Below are positions 9,339 through 17,774 of a stretch of DNA of 64,000 nt, one piece after another (within the stretch, counting starts at the first letter, position 1; the number at the start of each line of letters is the position of its first letter). The notes below the pieces were generated by a model. That model was not told where the DNA came from. It searched no databases and worked only from the letters and a program-made list of their open reading frames with translations. The position numbers and the translations under genes are program-made. This DNA comes from Desulforamulus ruminis DSM 2154 (GTDB taxonomy: Bacteria; Bacillota; Desulfotomaculia; Desulfotomaculales; Desulfotomaculaceae): contig NC_015589.1 of assembly GCF_000215085.1 (NCBI RefSeq), positions 2,740,120 to 2,804,119 on the forward strand, in the 5' to 3' direction.

Positions 9339-9905
9339 ATGAAAATTATAAACAAGCAGAACAACAGCAGAATGTGTCTTGTAGGCGATCTGGATAACCA
9401 ATTGGGTCTAAAAGCTTCCTTCTACGGTTTGGAAAACGGCGAATTGGCCGTCACCTTCACTCCAATCGAGCAGCACCAGAGCTATCCGGGCCGCATGCAT
9501 GGCGGTATTTCATCCGCCATTTTAGATGAAACATCGCGGCGTGTGATCATGATTGATGAACCGGAAACTTGGGGTGTCACTGTAGAGTTATCTGTAAAAT
9601 ATAATTTACCGGTTCCGCTGGAACAACCCCTTACCGCCATTGGACGTATCACGCGAAATAACCGGCGTTTTTTTGAGGGTACCGGCGAGATTTACCTGCC
9701 GGATGGCTCTCTGGCTGTTTCTGCCGCAGGGAAATACTTAAAATTACCCATCGACCGGATTGCTGATTTTGATAAACAATCGAAAAGTGGCAAGTGGTAT
9801 ATCATCAAGATGACCCTGTGGAAATCCATCTGCCTTATCAAAAGAAAAATGAATCAGAGGAATCCTAAAACACCCAGTCCTCTCTTTATCATGGAATCTA
9901 CATAG
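9339..9905 (+). CDS. PaaI-like hotdog thioesterase, frameshifted near its C-terminus
   Basis: A hotdog-fold acyl-CoA thioesterase: HGGISSAILDET carries the catalytic loop, and VELSVKYNLPVPL plus the DGSLAVSAAGKYLKLP strand are typical. GGAG at 9325-9328 supports the ATG. After DFDKQ (about 9779) the annotated frame gives a basic, unfamiliar tail ending at 9905. The alternative frame from TGG at 9788 reads WQVVYHQDDPVEIHLPYQKK and stops at 9868, which is the expected family C-terminus. A one-base loss (or two-base gain) near 9780-9787 is therefore likely. The catalytic fold is complete, so the protein may still work. An N-terminal CxxCG-like motif is reduced to CLVGD. Confidence 0.78.
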   Translation: MKIINKQNNSRMCLVGDLDNQLGLKASFYGLENGELAVTFTPIEQHQSYPGRMHGGISSAILDETSRRVIMIDEPETWGVTVELSVKYNLPVPLEQPLTAIGRITRNNRRFFEGTGEIYLPDGSLAVSAAGKYLKLPIDRIADFDKQSKSGKWYIIKMTLWKSICLIKRKMNQRNPKTPSPLFIMEST

Positions 9906-9921
9906 TACGATTTTCTGCTAA

Positions 9922-9955
9922 AAGGAGCTATCCCATCTTGATGGGATAGCTCCTT
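9922..9955. terminator. Perfect 15-bp hairpin after the thioesterase gene
   Basis: AAGGAGCTATCCCAT (9922-9936) and ATGGGATAGCTCCTT (9941-9955) flank a CTTG loop. It lies between a rightward and a leftward gene and probably terminates both, although the T tracts are weak. Confidence 0.75.
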
Positions 9956-10034
9956 AACGTATACTTACAATATGATTTCGCAAGATTGAAAGTAGAAATG
10001 GTTGAAAGGCAGGTATGTTGTCTTGTCAATTGCT

Positions 10035-11087
10035 TTATTCCATGATTTCTCCGTTATTTATTACAATCTGTCCTTCAAACACATAAGCGTTATTCATGGG
10101 AACTACTTTCTTAAAGAATTGCAGTGGTACAAAGGTTTTTCCGCCAATCACCTCGGGAGCAGCTCCCAGTTTAACGGGTGCAGTTTCCAGATAAGTGTAG
10201 TAGTCCTGGCCTAACGTTAAAGTGATGTGATTATCCAATAGGACACCTTGCTTCTCACTGTTCCAGGTCACCTCAAATCCCAGGGCTTCAGCAATAGTTC
10301 TCATGGGAACCATTACGGTCCCGTCCTCTTTGACATAGGGCGCCGGCGCGTCAATGATCTGATCATTCACTACAATATCCATGGTAGGAACACTTTCAGC
10401 CGGTGCAGTCTTTTCTTTTTCCGTCGGCTCTTGAGCTTTTTCCAACAATACAATGACTTTTATGGGATTCGTTTGTGCAGGTATGCTTTTAGTGGTTACA
10501 TCATAAAGAACCACCAGCTTTCCTCCTGTAAGCTTACCGTCAAATGAATTCCCGTTTTGCCAAACAAGCTCCGTCTTGTCTGAAAGATTTAACTTTAGTC
10601 CATTATCCTCGCTGATCAAATTCTCATCAAACCAATCTACTTTGATGTTTTGGCCTTCCGGCAAATTTGCAGCCATCACTTCCGCCTTATACTGAGGCGG
10701 GTAAATCATCAAAGCAGGGCTATTGGCGTCATAAAAGCCAGTAATCTTATCGCCTACCGAGGCTTTTGTGTCTGTAACCCAATAGGTATCCGTGGTTACA
10801 AGAAAGTTTGTCTGAGCTCCTTGCTCATTTTCCGTGAGAACATATTGCCATCCTTCAACTGCCGTGCCATCTGCACCTGTGTAAGGTTTTACCTCCTTAA
10901 CGGTTCCGGAAAAAGAGTGGAAATTGATTCGGCTTTCTGTATCTAACTGGTTGCTAATAGGCTGTATCGCCCTCACCTCATTGGCGGGTTGTACACCCGC
11001 TGTATCAGCAGCAAATGCTCCAACCGGCGAAAGGGACAAGATTGCAGCGGATAAAATTCCTATAATAACTTTGTGAGAAATTCTCAT
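10035..11087 (-). CDS. Exported stalk-domain protein with N-terminal beta domain
   Basis: 350 residues. Signal peptide about 1-26 (ending GAFAA). Residues 50-220 form a beta-rich region with repeated hydrophobic strands. A proline/glutamate linker (about 220-240) leads to a Cu_amine_oxidN1-type stalk domain (about 240-345, with VMVPMRTIAEALGFEVTW). It is likely surface-exposed; no catalytic residues are recognisable. GGAG lies before the ATG. It shares only the stalk fold with the protein at 5586-6383. Confidence 0.82.
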   Translation of the reverse strand: MRISHKVIIGILSAAILSLSPVGAFAADTAGVQPANEVRAIQPISNQLDTESRINFHSFSGTVKEVKPYTGADGTAVEGWQYVLTENEQGAQTNFLVTTDTYWVTDTKASVGDKITGFYDANSPALMIYPPQYKAEVMAANLPEGQNIKVDWFDENLISEDNGLKLNLSDKTELVWQNGNSFDGKLTGGKLVVLYDVTTKSIPAQTNPIKVIVLLEKAQEPTEKEKTAPAESVPTMDIVVNDQIIDAPAPYVKEDGTVMVPMRTIAEALGFEVTWNSEKQGVLLDNHITLTLGQDYYTYLETAPVKLGAAPEVIGGKTFVPLQFFKKVVPMNNAYVFEGQIVINNGEIME

Positions 11088-11471
11088 TGTTTACTCCTTT
11101 CAGTTAGATGTATTGTGTTGCAAGGCCTGTGTATATTATTGGACGATAACCCCTTTTATTTGGTTCCGGTAATACGCTGTTTTATTATATATATGTAATA
11201 AACTGGCATATCCTCGTTGCTAATCGTCGGTGGTGATCTCATGAAAAAATTCAATACAAGCAGTGAATGCTCTCTTTTTCACCATCCAACCCCTTGGCTT
11301 AACTTCCAATGGTTACTGATATTAAAAAACATTATTAATAGACCCTGAATAAAAATGCTACGTTTTAACCCGTAGCAAAAAATAAATTTAATATTTTCGC
11401 TCCGACCAAGAAATAAGCTTTTCATGGCCTCTCCACTGGCCAGCAGCCGGTTCCGCAGATCTAAATTGTCC
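11088..11471. other. Intergenic region between the stalk-protein gene and hslO
   Basis: 384 bases without a convincing gene. An AT-rich stretch upstream of the leftward stalk gene (about 11100-11200) should carry its promoter. A 35-codon rightward ORF at 11240-11347 has GGTGAT before its ATG but matches no family I know, so I do not call it a gene. The hslO terminator lies at 11350-11376. Confidence 0.4.
11350..11376 (-). terminator. Terminator of hslO
   Basis: Read leftward: GCTACG, an 8-base loop, CGTAGC, then ATTTTTATT. It lies about 95 bases beyond the hslO stop codon. Confidence 0.7.
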
Positions 11472-12362
11472 CTAGGGGGTTCTTTCACCCTCAATTCGGT
11501 CCAGTATCTTCATTAAATCTTCCCGTTTAAAATGATACTTTTCAGAACAGAAATGACAGTTAACCTCTGCCTGTCCCTGTTCTTCCAGGATAGAAGAGAT
11601 CTCTTCTTTGCCCAGTCCCACCAAAAGGTTTTCCAACCTTTCCCAGGAACAGTGACAGCAAAAGCTTACAGGGCTGCTTTCCAAAATTTTTACATCCATT
11701 CCCCTGGTTACCCGTTGAATCATTTCCTCCGGAGTTTCCCCCTGAAAAATTAGCGAACTCACCGGGGGAAGCTGGGCCAGGTTTTGTTCCAGTTTTTCCA
11801 GTGTATCCTCCGAAGCCTGAGGCATCCGCTGTAAAAGCATCCCCCCGGCAGCCACCACCGAATTATCGGTCTCTACTAAAACCCCCAGGGATACCGCCGA
11901 AGGGGTCTGTTCCGAAACCGTCAGGTAATGGGCCAAATCATCGGCAATCTCCCCGGAAACCAATTCTACATTCCCTGTAAAGGGCTCCTTTAGCCCCAGA
12001 TCCCTGGTAACGTGCAGGTGTCCTTTGCCCACCGCCGCTCCCACGGGCAATTTCCCTTCCGGTGTACTGGGCAAATGAACCTGGGGTTCCTGAACATAAC
12101 CCCGAACTTCTCCCCTGGCATTGGCTGTTACAATGATGGCTCCCAGGGGCCCTTCCCCTAAAACCCGCAGGGTGAGAATATCTTCGCCCTTTAAATTGGC
12201 CCCCAGCAGAAGGGCTCCGGTCATGGTCCGCCCCAAGGCGGCGGCCGCCACCGGCCAGCAGTTATGTCTTATTCTTGCCTCTTCCACCGTTTTTGTGGTT
12301 CGGGCCGCAAATATCCGAAAGCTGCCGTCGGCAGCAACCGCCCTAATCAGATAATCATTCAT
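11472..12362 (-). CDS. hslO: Hsp33 redox-regulated chaperone
   Basis: 296 residues, the normal length. Hsp33 is a cytoplasmic holdase switched on by oxidation of its zinc-binding cysteines. The C-terminal redox switch is intact as C-x-C (in FCCHCSWE) plus C-x-x-C (CHFC) near residue 270. The N-terminal core carries the expected LGANLKGEDILTLRVLGEGP segment. GGAGG precedes the ATG. In an anaerobe it would protect against oxygen or hypochlorous stress. Confidence 0.97.
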   Translation of the reverse strand: MNDYLIRAVAADGSFRIFAARTTKTVEEARIRHNCWPVAAAALGRTMTGALLLGANLKGEDILTLRVLGEGPLGAIIVTANARGEVRGYVQEPQVHLPSTPEGKLPVGAAVGKGHLHVTRDLGLKEPFTGNVELVSGEIADDLAHYLTVSEQTPSAVSLGVLVETDNSVVAAGGMLLQRMPQASEDTLEKLEQNLAQLPPVSSLIFQGETPEEMIQRVTRGMDVKILESSPVSFCCHCSWERLENLLVGLGKEEISSILEEQGQAEVNCHFCSEKYHFKREDLMKILDRIEGERTP

Positions 12363-12533
12363 AAAATCCCTCCGTAGGCTGTAAAGTCACTGCAGTTATT
12401 CTATCAATCCGGATCCTTGGATGTCAATTTTTTGCAGCCAAGATAATTATCATCCCGGCATAGGATTTAAGGAAAGGAAAAACATCTTTGGGGTAGAATT
12501 TTATATTAAATATTGATTTTGAGGGTGATTTCT

Positions 12534-13244
12534 TTGACAGACCTGGATAAAGCCATTATTGTGTTAAGTATTATTCGAGAAGCCGACAATGCCCCTTCCT
12601 TTTCAACCATTCTTAATCGAGGCAATTTTGTGGAAGATGAATTATTGAACATTCTAGACTCCCTGAAAGCCCAGGGGCTGGTCTTTTCCCTAGATGGGGA
12701 TGAGGGACAGCCGTTAAATTTGCGGAGATTTTTAACCCCCAAGGAATCCAAGCAGACCGTTGATAATCGGGTTGCCGATTATCTGGCGGAACTGGCCGGT
12801 GAGGGCAGGTTGTATTTTGCTTACGGAGCCAATCTAAACCCCGATCAGATGTATCACGAACGCTGCCCGGGCAGTCACTTTCTCTGCAGGGCCCAATTAG
12901 AAGGCTACAGGCTGGTATTTAATAAATCCTCCGGAAAAGGCGGCGGCATTGCCGGTTTAGAAAAATCCTCCGGCGATTCCATCTGGGGTGTCATTTATTG
13001 TCTGCCTGAAAATGGACCGTCCATTTTAGACCAAAAGCAAAATCAGGAAATCCAGTACCGTAAAATTCGCATGGCTGTAAAGACCTCCTTCGGCATTCTT
13101 TGCTGCGACAGCTACCGGACGGTTCCGGAAGGTTCCTTTTTGCCCAGCCGTCAGTACCTTGAAAAAATGTCCAGCGGCGCGCAATTTTTTGGCCTTCATC
13201 AGCAATACCTGCGCTGGCTGGTTACCTTGCCCACGGTGAATTAA
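12534..13244 (+). CDS. Gamma-glutamylcyclotransferase-like (AIG2/GGCT-fold) protein
   Basis: 236 residues. The C-terminal part (about 90-190) has the GGCT fold, with substrate-loop motif YFAYGANLNPDQM and IWGVIYCLPENG. The N-terminal 80 residues look helical, like a winged-helix or regulatory extension. In GGCT enzymes a Glu in the LDxxEG motif is the catalytic acid/base; here that segment reads LDQKQN, so the Glu is Gln and the Gly is Asn. Activity is doubtful. The TTG at 12534 follows GAGGGTGAT; an in-frame TTG at 12513 has no ribosome site. Another role, such as a related GGCT-fold activity, is possible. Confidence 0.7.
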   Translation: MTDLDKAIIVLSIIREADNAPSFSTILNRGNFVEDELLNILDSLKAQGLVFSLDGDEGQPLNLRRFLTPKESKQTVDNRVADYLAELAGEGRLYFAYGANLNPDQMYHERCPGSHFLCRAQLEGYRLVFNKSSGKGGGIAGLEKSSGDSIWGVIYCLPENGPSILDQKQNQEIQYRKIRMAVKTSFGILCCDSYRTVPEGSFLPSRQYLEKMSSGAQFFGLHQQYLRWLVTLPTVN

Positions 13245-13252
13245 ATAAAAAG

Positions 13253-13278
13253 CCCCCACTTCCCTTGAGAAATGGGGG
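13253..13278. terminator. Short hairpin between convergent genes
   Basis: CCCCCA (13253-13258) pairs with TGGGGG (13273-13278), preceded by an A tract. It fills the whole space between the two convergent stop codons. Confidence 0.65.
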
Positions 13279-13740
13279 TTAAATTCTGTTCTCTCTGTGG
13301 CTTGCGGGGGACCATTGAAAGGTTTGGGCGAACCAGGTCAGAGAGGTAAAGGCACCCATATCCACAACCAAGCTGGCCAAAATATGCCAATTCCTGTATT
13401 CCGCCACCCCGGTCTGCAAAATTAATGCTTCCATGGCTAGATACAGCAGGGAAACAACCAAAATATTAATGACTTGCAGGATTGGTTTTCTGGGTAAATA
13501 TTGTGTAAAAAGGATACCCATGGTGAATATAGGACCAAATTTATAAAACATGGAGCATCCGGCCCAGGGGATGATAACGTCATAGAATCGGTACAAGTCA
13601 AGCTGCTGTCCTCCCCAGTCTACCATTGAGCCCAAGGCCAGTGTAAACAATCCTCCAAAAATGGTTCTTTTTAACTGCCATACATCTACCAAAAAATAAA
13701 ATATGATCCAGGACACTATAGCGGCGATCACCCAGGGCAA
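13279..13740 (-). CDS. Integral membrane protein, CBO0543-like
   Basis: 153 residues with four or five hydrophobic segments (about 3-18, 25-40, 58-77, 85-112, 122-142). The segment FGPIFTMGILFTQYLP and the pattern of the last two helices resemble the CBO0543 family of Firmicute membrane proteins, whose function is unknown. The ATG at 13740 is preceded by GGAGGAAG. Monocistronic. Confidence 0.62.
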   Translation of the reverse strand: MPWVIAAIVSWIIFYFLVDVWQLKRTIFGGLFTLALGSMVDWGGQQLDLYRFYDVIIPWAGCSMFYKFGPIFTMGILFTQYLPRKPILQVINILVVSLLYLAMEALILQTGVAEYRNWHILASLVVDMGAFTSLTWFAQTFQWSPASHRENRI

Positions 13741-13852
13741 GGATACTTCCTCCTCTCTCGCTTATCCAGAGTATTATGACAAATATTGCGTAAAGCTATA
13801 CAGAGAAACTGTAAAGGAGAGGATTTACAAAATTTTATGGAATATTATAAAT

Positions 13853-13875
13853 TTTGAAATAAATATCATTTCAAA
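13853..13875. promoter_or_regulatory. Inverted repeat upstream of the CoA-transferase gene
   Basis: TTTGAAAT (13853-13860), 7-base spacer, ATTTCAAA (13868-13875): a perfect dyad ending 23 bases before the start codon. It could be an operator. It is AT-rich, so chance is not excluded. Confidence 0.35.
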
Positions 13876-13898
13876 TTATTTGATAGGGAGGGCTCTCG

Positions 13899-15224
13899 AT
13901 GGCCTGGCATAATAGAGGAATTGTAAGCAGCAGCCCCGATGTACTAAAGGATCAATACAATCGAAGGCGGGTTTCCCCCCAGGAAGCCGTCCAATGCATC
14001 CAAAGTGGGAATGATGTGGTGGTGGGCTTTGGTGTTTCGGAAACACCCATCTTACTGGATGCCATGGTAGACCGGAAAGAAGAGTTAAAGGATGTTCGTA
14101 TTCATCAAATGATACCCATGCGCCCGGCAAAGTACCTGGAACCCGGTATGGAAAAACACTTTACCCATGTATCCTGGTTTACCAGCGGTGCCAGCCGGCA
14201 CGGTGTTCAATCCGGCCGTTTTGACATTATGCCCAATTATTTTTCCCTTTCCCCCCGCCTTTTTGCCGATTATATTGAAGTAGACGTGCTCATGGCCACC
14301 GTTTCACCCATGGATCGCTACGGCTTCTTCAGCTTTGGCGCTTCCGTTGACTATACCACCACCGTGGCGGAAAAGGCCAAGAAAATCATCCTGGTGGTCA
14401 ACCCCAACATGCCTCGAACCCATGGCAATACCTTTATCCACGTAACCCAGGCCGATTTTCTGGTGGAAGACGACGCTTCCCTTCCGGAAATCCCTGCCAA
14501 GGAACTCAGTCGTGAAGACATTGCCATCGGTCAGTATGTGGCGGAGCATATTGGAGACGGCTCCACCATTCAACTGGGAATCGGGAAAATTCCCAATGCG
14601 GTGGCCAAGGCACTCCTTCATAAAAATCATCTGGGAATCCACTCGGAAATCCTTACAGACGGCATGGTGGACTTAATTGAGTCCGGGGCGGTAACCAACA
14701 ACGCCAAAAGCATTCACCGCGGCAAAGCCCTGTCCTGTGCTGCCCTGGGAACAAAAAAATTATATGATTTTATCAATGACAATCCCATGTTCGAGTTTCA
14801 CCCGGTTTCCTATACCAATAATCCAAACATTATCGGCAAAAATATAAAAATGGTTTCCATTAATGCCACTGTGGAAGTGGATCTTTTGGGACAATGTGCT
14901 TCGGAAACCATCGGTCCTATTCAATACAGCGGAACCGGAGGACAGGTTGACTTTGTCCGGGGTGCGGTACAGTCTCCCGAGGGTAAAGCCTTTATTGTTC
15001 TGCATTCAACGGTAAAAGGAAAATCCAAAATTGTTCCCATGTTCCGGGAAGGCACCGTTATCACCACCAGCAAAAACGACGTGGATTACATAGTCACAGA
15101 GTACGGGGCCGCTCATTTATCCGGCAAGACTTTTAAGCAACGGGCCGAAGCTCTGATCAATGTTGCCCACCCTGAACACCGCGACGAATTAAGAGAATCC
15201 GCCAAAAAGATGGGACTTCTTTAA
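13899..15224 (+). CDS. Acetyl-CoA hydrolase/transferase family CoA-transferase (first copy)
   Basis: 441 residues, the usual length for Cat1/4-hydroxybutyrate-type CoA-transferases. It moves CoA between acyl-CoA and free carboxylates in the cytoplasm. Visible: the N-terminal CoA-binding half (VVGFGVSETPILLDAM), a region with HSEILTDGMVDL that should hold the catalytic Glu, and the C-terminal GTGGQVDFVRGA loop. GGGAGGG precedes the ATG at 13899. The substrate cannot be fixed from sequence; acetate, butyrate and propionate are candidates. A paralogue of the same length lies at 47258-48583. Confidence 0.9.
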   Translation: MAWHNRGIVSSSPDVLKDQYNRRRVSPQEAVQCIQSGNDVVVGFGVSETPILLDAMVDRKEELKDVRIHQMIPMRPAKYLEPGMEKHFTHVSWFTSGASRHGVQSGRFDIMPNYFSLSPRLFADYIEVDVLMATVSPMDRYGFFSFGASVDYTTTVAEKAKKIILVVNPNMPRTHGNTFIHVTQADFLVEDDASLPEIPAKELSREDIAIGQYVAEHIGDGSTIQLGIGKIPNAVAKALLHKNHLGIHSEILTDGMVDLIESGAVTNNAKSIHRGKALSCAALGTKKLYDFINDNPMFEFHPVSYTNNPNIIGKNIKMVSINATVEVDLLGQCASETIGPIQYSGTGGQVDFVRGAVQSPEGKAFIVLHSTVKGKSKIVPMFREGTVITTSKNDVDYIVTEYGAAHLSGKTFKQRAEALINVAHPEHRDELRESAKKMGLL

Positions 15225-15292
15225 ATCATGCAGGGGCTATTGCAAAAAGAACTTAAAAGAGTCCTAATGCGCAGCCCCTTATTAAAAACAAA

Positions 15293-15396
15293 GAATAGAA
15301 CGCGGATTGAACGGATAATACAGATTTGCGCGGATTTAAAATATAATTAAAAATCCGCGCGAATCCGTGGAAATCCGTAGAATCCGCGTTCTATTC
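15293..15396. repeat. Dispersed CGGATT palindromic repeat, copy 1 (inverted orientation)
   Basis: Terminal arms GAATAGAACGCGGATT (15293-15308) and AATCCGCGTTCTATTC (15381-15396) are perfectly complementary. The interior carries several further CGGATT/AATCCG units on both arms around an AT-rich centre. Its reverse complement aligns along its whole length with the copies at 41757 and 54369. Confidence 0.85.
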
Positions 15397-15420
15397 CTAT
15401 TTGCAACAAGCCCTTTGCAC

Positions 15421-15807
15421 TTAGTGATTACAGCCGCCGCCATGATGATGATGGTGATGGTGATGATCACCGCCACAGCCGCATTGAACAGGACGGGTAA
15501 CCAGACAATTGTTGGCATAGGCTTCAGAGACACTTTCCAGGGAACCGGAGGCCCCGTTCACCACTTTCAGGCCCATCATCTGCAGGGCCTGCATCATGTG
15601 TCCTCCAATACCGCCGCAAATAATGGCTTCAATTTTTTCATTTTTCAACATGTTGGCAATGCCGCCGTGATCATGCTGCAAACCCTCATTGGAAATCATC
15701 TTCTTATTTATAACCTTGCCGTTTTCCAATTCCAAAATAGCGAACTCCTCGGTGCTTCCAAAATGCTCATTGACCTTGCCGTTTCTTGCGGGTATCGCGA
15801 TTTTCAT
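15421..15807 (-). CDS. NifB/NifX-family iron-molybdenum-cofactor-binding-like protein with His-rich tail
   Basis: 128 residues. The dinitrogenase FeMo-cofactor domain (about 1-105) starts MKIAIPARNGKVNEHFG, with the conserved His in EHFG and IICGGIGGHMMQAL. The tail has Cys and eight consecutive His (CGCGGD then poly-His then GGGCNH) and probably binds metal. No nitrogenase genes are nearby; stand-alone proteins of this family are common in sulfate reducers. AAGGAGGAG precedes the ATG. The neighbouring DUF134 gene lies upstream in the same direction and is a frequent companion. Confidence 0.88.
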   Translation of the reverse strand: MKIAIPARNGKVNEHFGSTEEFAILELENGKVINKKMISNEGLQHDHGGIANMLKNEKIEAIICGGIGGHMMQALQMMGLKVVNGASGSLESVSEAYANNCLVTRPVQCGCGGDHHHHHHHHGGGCNH

Positions 15808-15923
15808 CCAAACTTCTCCTCCTTATTTTTAAATCAATCATAATCAATAGATTCTCATGTCCTTTGCGAGATTGTCTGGAAATCTAAATAAACTTAAAAA
15901 GCCGGTTAAATAAATCCATTTTT

Positions 15924-16325
15924 CTACTGGTCCACTTTCCAGTCCTTTGATTGACATTGGGGACATTTGGTATGCCGGTGGCAGAAAGTCCCCTGCCATT
16001 TATGGCCGCACTGTCCACAAAGAAAGCTTGAAAGAGCGATTTGAAAATTACCGCCGTCTACCCGAATGGCCAGGCCGTTAATCAGTGCCTGGGAAATTTT
16101 TTTACGGGCTGAGTTTAAAATCCTGTGAAAAGTAGGTCGGGATACATTCATCTTTTCGGCACATACCTCTTGGTCCAATTCCTCCAAATCCACCAGACGA
16201 ATGGACTCCAGCTCTTCCACCGTAAGAACCACCTCGGACAACTGGCTCATGGGAATCCCCTGGGGCTTAAAGTATGTAATTACAGGTAAACGCTCTACCA
16301 ATCGCCGTTTAGGAGGTCGCGCCAT
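15924..16325 (-). CDS. DUF134 (UPF0251) putative DNA-binding protein
   Basis: 133 residues. A helix-turn-helix of sigma-region-4 type is visible at about 40-85 (ESIRLVDLEELDQEVCAEKM, then VSRPTFHRILNSARKK). A C-terminal zinc-ribbon-like part follows, with CGQCGH and CPQC. UPF0251 proteins are thought to be regulators and are often linked to NifX-like genes, as here. The targets are unknown. Confidence 0.85.
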   Translation of the reverse strand: MARPPKRRLVERLPVITYFKPQGIPMSQLSEVVLTVEELESIRLVDLEELDQEVCAEKMNVSRPTFHRILNSARKKISQALINGLAIRVDGGNFQIALSSFLCGQCGHKWQGTFCHRHTKCPQCQSKDWKVDQ

Positions 16326-17096
16326 GAATCCACTTCCTGCTTTTTATTTTGGACATTTGCTCATAACCATCTTAAACCTATTTTGAACAAATGTCAATAA
16401 TTTTACATGGTTTATTTTAATCAATGCTTAAAAATAATATTTAATCAATATTTTGTGATTCCTTGCAAAAGATTTATAGATATCAGTCAAGAGAATTTCC
16501 ATGTCAAGTGGAATGCTGACATCAAATTCTTAATAAGCGTCCTTTGCAGCGCGACGCCCGGAATATATCCGGATATACCTATGACCGTCATTTCCCCTGT
16601 GCCGGGCGGGGATTTACACAGCTTATAAACCGCCCGTTGGTAAATGGCCAATTGATCTAGCTACCCTGTAGTCGAAGGCTATGCTTGCCTCTCCCAACGG
16701 GAGGGCTTTCATACCGTGCTTCTTGCTCACCTCCTGCGTAATAATTAATCGCAAATTAAAATTATATATTCTTGTGGTATGATTATCGTACAGACAGAAT
16801 CTGTAAGTCCACAGGGAAGCAAACGGACTTGCAAGCAGGCAGGCGCGAAGGTGTTCTTTGAAAAAGAGATTGAGGCCAATACATTTTTGCAGCAGTACTT
16901 CACCGAGTACAACAAGGTCTATTCCCGGGCAACGGGAAAGTTTGGGGAGGAAATTGGCGGCAAGGACTTGACTGGGGAGCATTCAAGGCCTTGCCTGCCG
17001 CCGCCAGTCAGTCCTGCGGGATTATGTGGAGGGCAAATCTCCGGTGAGGAATGCTCGCAAGAGTAAGGGTTGATTAAAGGCGAAGGAAGATAAGTT
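16326..17096. other. Gap of 770 bases with no convincing gene
   Basis: Upstream of the response regulator, this stretch holds only weak ORFs. On the minus strand 16623-16712 encodes 29 residues (MKALPLGEASIAFDYRVARS, then 9 more) behind AGGAGG, but the spacing is long. On the plus strand 16779-17066 could encode 95 residues of low complexity without a good ribosome site. The lack of any family match and the accessory genes that follow suggest remnants of transferred DNA. An AT-rich block at about 16740-16800 may hold the promoter of the 17097 operon. Confidence 0.4.
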
Positions 17097-17774
17097 ATGA
17101 AACAAGTATTAATCGTTGAAGATGACCGCAATCTTAGTCGAGGCTTGTGCCTTGCTTTAAAGAATCAAGAGCTTCAAATTGTTCCGTGTTTTGATTTAAA
17201 ATCCGCTCGTGAACAGCTTGCCTGCGGTATGACGGGGCTGGTTTTGCTGGACATTAATCTTCCCGATGGCAGCGGATTGGAACTGCTTCGGGAAATTAAA
17301 ACCGTGAGCAATCCTGTTCCAGTGATCCTGTTAACTGCCAATGACACTGAAATGGATGTGGTTATGGGGTTGGAGCACGGTGCGGATGATTACATCACAA
17401 AGCCCTTTAGCCTTGCAATTCTTCGGGCGAGAGTAAAGGCTCAACTACGCCGCGGCATAGCCCAAGCCTCAAAGGTGTTTGTCATTGGCAGCTATCGGTT
17501 TGATTTTGAGCAGATGACATTCTTTAAGTCGGATACTGCGGTGGAGTTAAGCAAAACGGAACAAAAGCTCCTTCGATTGTTGGTGGAAAATCAGGGCGTA
17601 ACCATAAGCCGAGCGGTTCTCCTTGAGCGCATTTGGACGGATGGCGCCGATTTTGTGGATGAAAATGCGCTTTCGGTGACCGTTAAGCGTCTGAGGGACA
17701 AGCTGGACGCGGCGCGGTATATCAAAACAGTGTACGGGCTGGGCTATGTATGGGCGGTAAAACAGGATGACTGA
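17097..17774 (+). CDS. OmpR-family response regulator
   Basis: 225 residues. Receiver (1-118): acidic pair in VEDD, phosphoacceptor Asp in LLDINLPDGSG, Lys in YITKPF. Winged-helix DNA-binding domain (about 130-222), ending KTVYGLGYVWA. It overlaps the kinase gene by 8 bases (17767-17774), so the pair is co-translated. Together with the ABC/FtsX pair downstream this is the usual arrangement for antimicrobial-peptide sensing and resistance. Confidence 0.93.
   Translation: MKQVLIVEDDRNLSRGLCLALKNQELQIVPCFDLKSAREQLACGMTGLVLLDINLPDGSGLELLREIKTVSNPVPVILLTANDTEMDVVMGLEHGADDYITKPFSLAILRARVKAQLRRGIAQASKVFVIGSYRFDFEQMTFFKSDTAVELSKTEQKLLRLLVENQGVTISRAVLLERIWTDGADFVDENALSVTVKRLRDKLDAARYIKTVYGLGYVWAVKQDD

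Noticed and set aside
11240-11347. 35-codon ORF with GGTGAT before ATG
   Set aside because: No recognisable domain or neighbour relation, and its 3' end runs into the region of the hslO terminator.
15336-15843. 158-codon rightward ORF over the NifX-like gene
   Set aside because: It is the antisense of the NifX-like gene and one repeat arm; the Met/Thr/Ala runs come from the poly-His codons.
16623-16982. 119-codon leftward ORF in the same gap
   Set aside because: The long form has no ribosome site; only its last 29 codons follow AGGAGG, at poor spacing. Not enough to call a gene.
16779-17066. 95-codon rightward ORF before the response regulator
   Set aside because: No convincing ribosome site, low-complexity composition and no family resemblance; kept only as part of an uncertain region.
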